Assembly: GCA_028699715.1 (NCBI GenBank)
Contig: JAQVUC010000042.1
Span: forward strand, 1-7,805
Direction: 5' to 3'
DNA from: Anaerolineaceae bacterium
GTDB taxonomy: Bacteria > Chloroflexota > Anaerolineae > Anaerolineales > Anaerolineaceae
Length of the DNA stretch: 7,805 nt
Shown: piece after piece, positions 5,886 through 7,805 of the stretch
Numbering within the stretch: the first letter of the stretch is position 1
Layout: every line of letters begins with the position of its first letter
The notes under the pieces: generated by a model
The model's database searches: none
Told to the model about the DNA's origin: nothing
What the model saw: only the letters and a program-made list of their open reading frames with translations
Made by a program: the position numbers and the translations under genes

Positions 5886-6677
5886 ATGAAAAAACGTTTT
5901 TTGTTGGTGGTAGCTTTAGCATTAGTGGCTGCCATGCTGGTTGCTTGCGCGACCGAATCCACATCTGTTCTCGATAAGATCCAGAAAGCCAAAAAGGTCT
6001 CGGTTGGAACTTCAGCCGATTATCCCCCTTACGAGTATCTCGATGATGCCGGCAACAAAACCGGATTTGACATCGAACTGATGGAAGAAATTGCCAAGCG
6101 CATGGGCGTCGAACTCGAATGGGTGGACATGCCCTTCGACAGCCTGGTGGCTGCCGTAGCCGGCGGCAAGCTGGATATGTCCATCTCCTGCTTCAATTAT
6201 GACGAGGAACGCGACAAAACAGTTGACTTTTCTGAGGCTTACTACACCACTGAAGACGCCTTTGTGGTCAGCGGCGCTTTTACCGGAACAATTACTGAGC
6301 CAGAAGATGCCGCCAACTACAAAGTCGGCGTCCAATCCGGCACAGTGCAGGACGGCTGGCTGACAGATAACCTGGTCACCCCCGGACTGCTGCCCGAAGC
6401 CAATCTCTCCCGCTACGAACGGGTTGACCAGGCAGCTCTGGACCTGGCTAACGGGCGGATTGAAGTGCTCATGGGCGATTACGTGCCCGTGCAAGCTTTG
6501 GTTGCCCAAAATCCCGATTTGCAAATTGTCTACCGTGGCGTGCTCTCCACCGGTCCGATCAACATCGTTTTACCTGATGGCGACGTGGAACTGAAAACCG
6601 AGGTCGATCGCATCATCAAAGAACTTCAGGCTGAAGGTTTCATTGATGCCCTGGCGGTAAAGTATTTTAGCGAATAG
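5886..6677 (+). CDS. Polar amino-acid ABC transporter substrate-binding lipoprotein
   Basis: This is a 263-residue protein of the SBP_bac_3 family, the extracellular ligand receptor of a polar amino-acid importer. A lysine-rich start and hydrophobic stretch lead to the lipobox LVAC, with the lipidated cysteine at residue 21, so the mature protein is a membrane-anchored lipoprotein. The family signature VSVGTSADYPPYEY...GFDIELMEEIAKRMG spans about residues 38-74. VDFSEAYY (113-120) and VGVQSGT (147-153) match the hinge and second-lobe motifs, and D198 sits where the family usually has the acidic residue for the ligand amino group. Arg109, expected to hold the ligand carboxylate, is kept. The preceding pocket segment reads SCFNYDEER where many relatives read AGMTITPER, so specificity cannot be assigned. 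AGGAGG lies 4 nt before the ATG. The permease and ATPase genes follow on the same strand. Confidence 0.92.
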   Translation: MKKRFLLVVALALVAAMLVACATESTSVLDKIQKAKKVSVGTSADYPPYEYLDDAGNKTGFDIELMEEIAKRMGVELEWVDMPFDSLVAAVAGGKLDMSISCFNYDEERDKTVDFSEAYYTTEDAFVVSGAFTGTITEPEDAANYKVGVQSGTVQDGWLTDNLVTPGLLPEANLSRYERVDQAALDLANGRIEVLMGDYVPVQALVAQNPDLQIVYRGVLSTGPINIVLPDGDVELKTEVDRIIKELQAEGFIDALAVKYFSE

Positions 6678-6715
6678 CAACAGTACATTTCAAAATTTTG
6701 ACTGATTCACTTTCA

Positions 6716-6742
6716 CAGGGGCTGCTTAGTTTGCAGCCCCTG
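6716..6742 (+). promoter_or_regulatory. Intercistronic GC-rich hairpin between binding-protein and permease genes
   Basis: CAGGGGCTGC (6716-6725) and GCAGCCCCTG (6733-6742) form a perfect 10-bp stem around a 7-nt loop, 38 nt after the binding-protein stop. No T-tract follows (GATAAGATGG), so full termination is unlikely. Such stems commonly stabilise the upstream message and lower downstream expression, which fits the need for more binding protein than permease. Confidence 0.7.
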
Positions 6743-6760
6743 GATAAGATGGAGTAGCCT

Positions 6761-7405
6761 TTGGATTTCGGTCAATTCATTTCTTACATTGCTCAAGGTA
6801 CAGTCCTGACCATCGGCGTCACGCTGATCGCGCTGCCTTCCGGGCTCTTGATCGGCACTCTTTTAGCGCTGCTCTATGTTTACGGCGGCAAAGCAGCCTC
6901 CAGAATCATGAATCTTTACAGCACCATTTTTCGCGGCATCCCGCCGGTTGTCTTGTTGTTTATCCTCTTTTTCGCGGTGTCAAAAGGCATCAACCTTTCA
7001 GCCTTCTGGGCTGGCTCGCTTTCCCTGGGGGTGGTCAGCAGCGCCTACCAAATGGAAATTGTGCGCGGCGCGCTGCTCTCGGTCAGTGGCGACCAGTTGA
7101 TGGCTGCCCGGGCGGTCGGTCTCAGCCGCTTGCATGCCATCCGCTACGTGGTGCTCCCCCAGGCCGTCAGACTGGCCATCCCGCCCTGGTCCAACGAAGC
7201 CGCCATCGTGATCAAAGACTCCTCGCTGGTGTATGCCCTGGGCGTCCCGGAGATCCTGCGGCGGGCGCAATTGATCGGCGCCAGCTCACAAAAATACCTG
7301 CTGGCCTATCTAAGCGCGGCCGTCATCTATTTCCTGCTGGTCTTGCTCACCACGCGTCTGCTCAATCACCTTGAAAATAAGCTCGCCATCCCGTCCAATC
7401 CTTAA
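6761..7405 (+). CDS. Polar amino-acid ABC transporter permease, HisM/GlnP family
   Basis: This is a 214-residue inner-membrane channel subunit. Hydrophobic segments lie at about 12-40, 62-77, 82-96, 141-161 and 182-203. The family motif FRGIPPVVLLFILFF (57-71) corresponds to the usual RGTP..VQL stretch, and AYQMEIVRGAL (95-105) matches AY.AEI.RG. The EAA loop that docks on the ATPase is at about 116-142 (ARAVGLSRLHAIRYVVLPQA). The start is an unusual TTG: an in-frame TAG lies two codons upstream, no other start gives a full-length protein, and GGAG stands 6 nt before it. Length is typical for the family. It lies 83 nt after the binding-protein gene, with the hairpin between, and 16 nt before the ATPase gene. 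One permease gene is seen, so the channel may be a homodimer, unless a second permease follows beyond the window. Confidence 0.92.
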   Translation: MDFGQFISYIAQGTVLTIGVTLIALPSGLLIGTLLALLYVYGGKAASRIMNLYSTIFRGIPPVVLLFILFFAVSKGINLSAFWAGSLSLGVVSSAYQMEIVRGALLSVSGDQLMAARAVGLSRLHAIRYVVLPQAVRLAIPPWSNEAAIVIKDSSLVYALGVPEILRRAQLIGASSQKYLLAYLSAAVIYFLLVLLTTRLLNHLENKLAIPSNP

Positions 7406-7409
7406 GTCC

Positions 7410-7414
7410 GGAGG
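7410..7414 (+). promoter_or_regulatory. Ribosome binding site of the ATPase gene
   Basis: GGAGG stands 7 nt before the ATG at 7422, close to the permease stop, which is consistent with translation from a shared transcript. Confidence 0.75.
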
Positions 7415-7421
7415 TTTTGCC

Positions 7422-7805
7422 ATGCCCAACCCAATTCTGACCATCAAAAACCTGACCAAAACCTACGGCGAGAATGTCATTTTCCAGCATCTGGACCTGA
7501 CCGTCAACGAAGGCGACACCATCGTCATTATCGGCCCCAGTGGAACAGGCAAAAGCACTCTCCTACGCTGCGTCAATTTGCTCACCCGCCCCAACGAGGG
7601 GCAGATCTGGCTGGACGATCTGGAAATCACCGCCAAAGGCACCAACGAAGACCAGGTGCGCCAGCACATCGGCATGGTGTTCCAAAACTTTCTGCTCTTC
7701 AATCACCTGACCGCCCTTGGCAATGTCAAACTGGGTCTTACCAAGGTCAAAAAGATGTCGGATGAAGCCGCCACGGTCAAAGCCATGCGCGAGTTGACCC
7801 GCGTG
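7422..7805 (+). CDS. glnQ: Polar amino-acid ABC transporter ATP-binding protein, N-terminal part (3' truncated by window)
   Basis: The first 128 codons are visible and the frame runs off the right edge; the family is usually about 240-250 residues. It starts MPNPILTIKNLTKTYG. Walker A is GPSGTGKST (38-46), LLRCVNLL follows as in GlnQ/HisP proteins, and the Q-loop glutamine is at residue 88 within GMVFQNFLLFNHLT. The signature LSGGQ, Walker B and H-loop would lie beyond the window. The protein would form a dimer on the inner face of the membrane and power the permease encoded just upstream. One small difference is LGNVKLG where relatives usually have LENV. The symbol is by family resemblance, since the substrate is not known to be glutamine. 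Confidence 0.9.
   Translation, partial: MPNPILTIKNLTKTYGENVIFQHLDLTVNEGDTIVIIGPSGTGKSTLLRCVNLLTRPNEGQIWLDDLEITAKGTNEDQVRQHIGMVFQNFLLFNHLTALGNVKLGLTKVKKMSDEAATVKAMRELTRV

Overview
The window looks like part of a chromosome from a Chloroflexota bacterium, most likely Anaerolineae-like. This rests on the style of the large secreted glycosidase-type protein, its C-terminal end (YLPIIFR), a Cys-lipidated amino-acid-binding protein, and moderate GC content. The assignment is inference from protein style, not from a marker gene. No mobile element, CRISPR array, tRNA or rRNA is visible.

Layout. (1) 1-2637 (+): the 3' part of a very large secreted multidomain protein. Its left end resembles the C-terminal beta domain of a GH13 alpha-amylase. 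This is followed by FN3, a starch-binding-like module, Ig-like domains and two cadherin-like repeats. A perfect 34-bp palindrome (2658-2691) closes the gene and can also serve the convergent gene. (2) 2774-3592 (-): an SPFH/band-7 (stomatin/prohibitin-like) protein without the usual N-terminal membrane helix, with a good promoter of its own. (3) 3781-5478 (-): a DEAD-box RNA helicase of the DeaD/CsdA/CshA type with a DbpA-like RNA-binding domain. (4) 5479-5885: a 407-bp divergent intergenic region dense in inverted repeats. (5) 5886-7805 (+): a polar amino-acid ABC importer operon: binding lipoprotein, permease, and an ATPase cut by the right edge.

The importer genes form one functional unit. 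The lipoprotein captures the amino acid outside the membrane, the permease forms the channel, and the ATPase drives uptake. A strong hairpin between the binding-protein and permease genes probably sets their unequal expression. The amylase-like protein would supply sugars from starch-like polymers, but nothing links it to the importer beyond proximity.

The coding genes belong to known families. The least explained part is the 407-bp divergent region. On the minus strand it has an extended -10 promoter, then a palindrome at the predicted start of transcription, then a short hairpin followed by eight Ts. This predicts either a roughly 73-nt small RNA or an attenuated leader of the helicase gene. 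Two more palindromes lie between that terminator and the helicase start codon, one of them sharing an 8-mer with the terminator stem. I found no clear evidence of a wholly new protein system.
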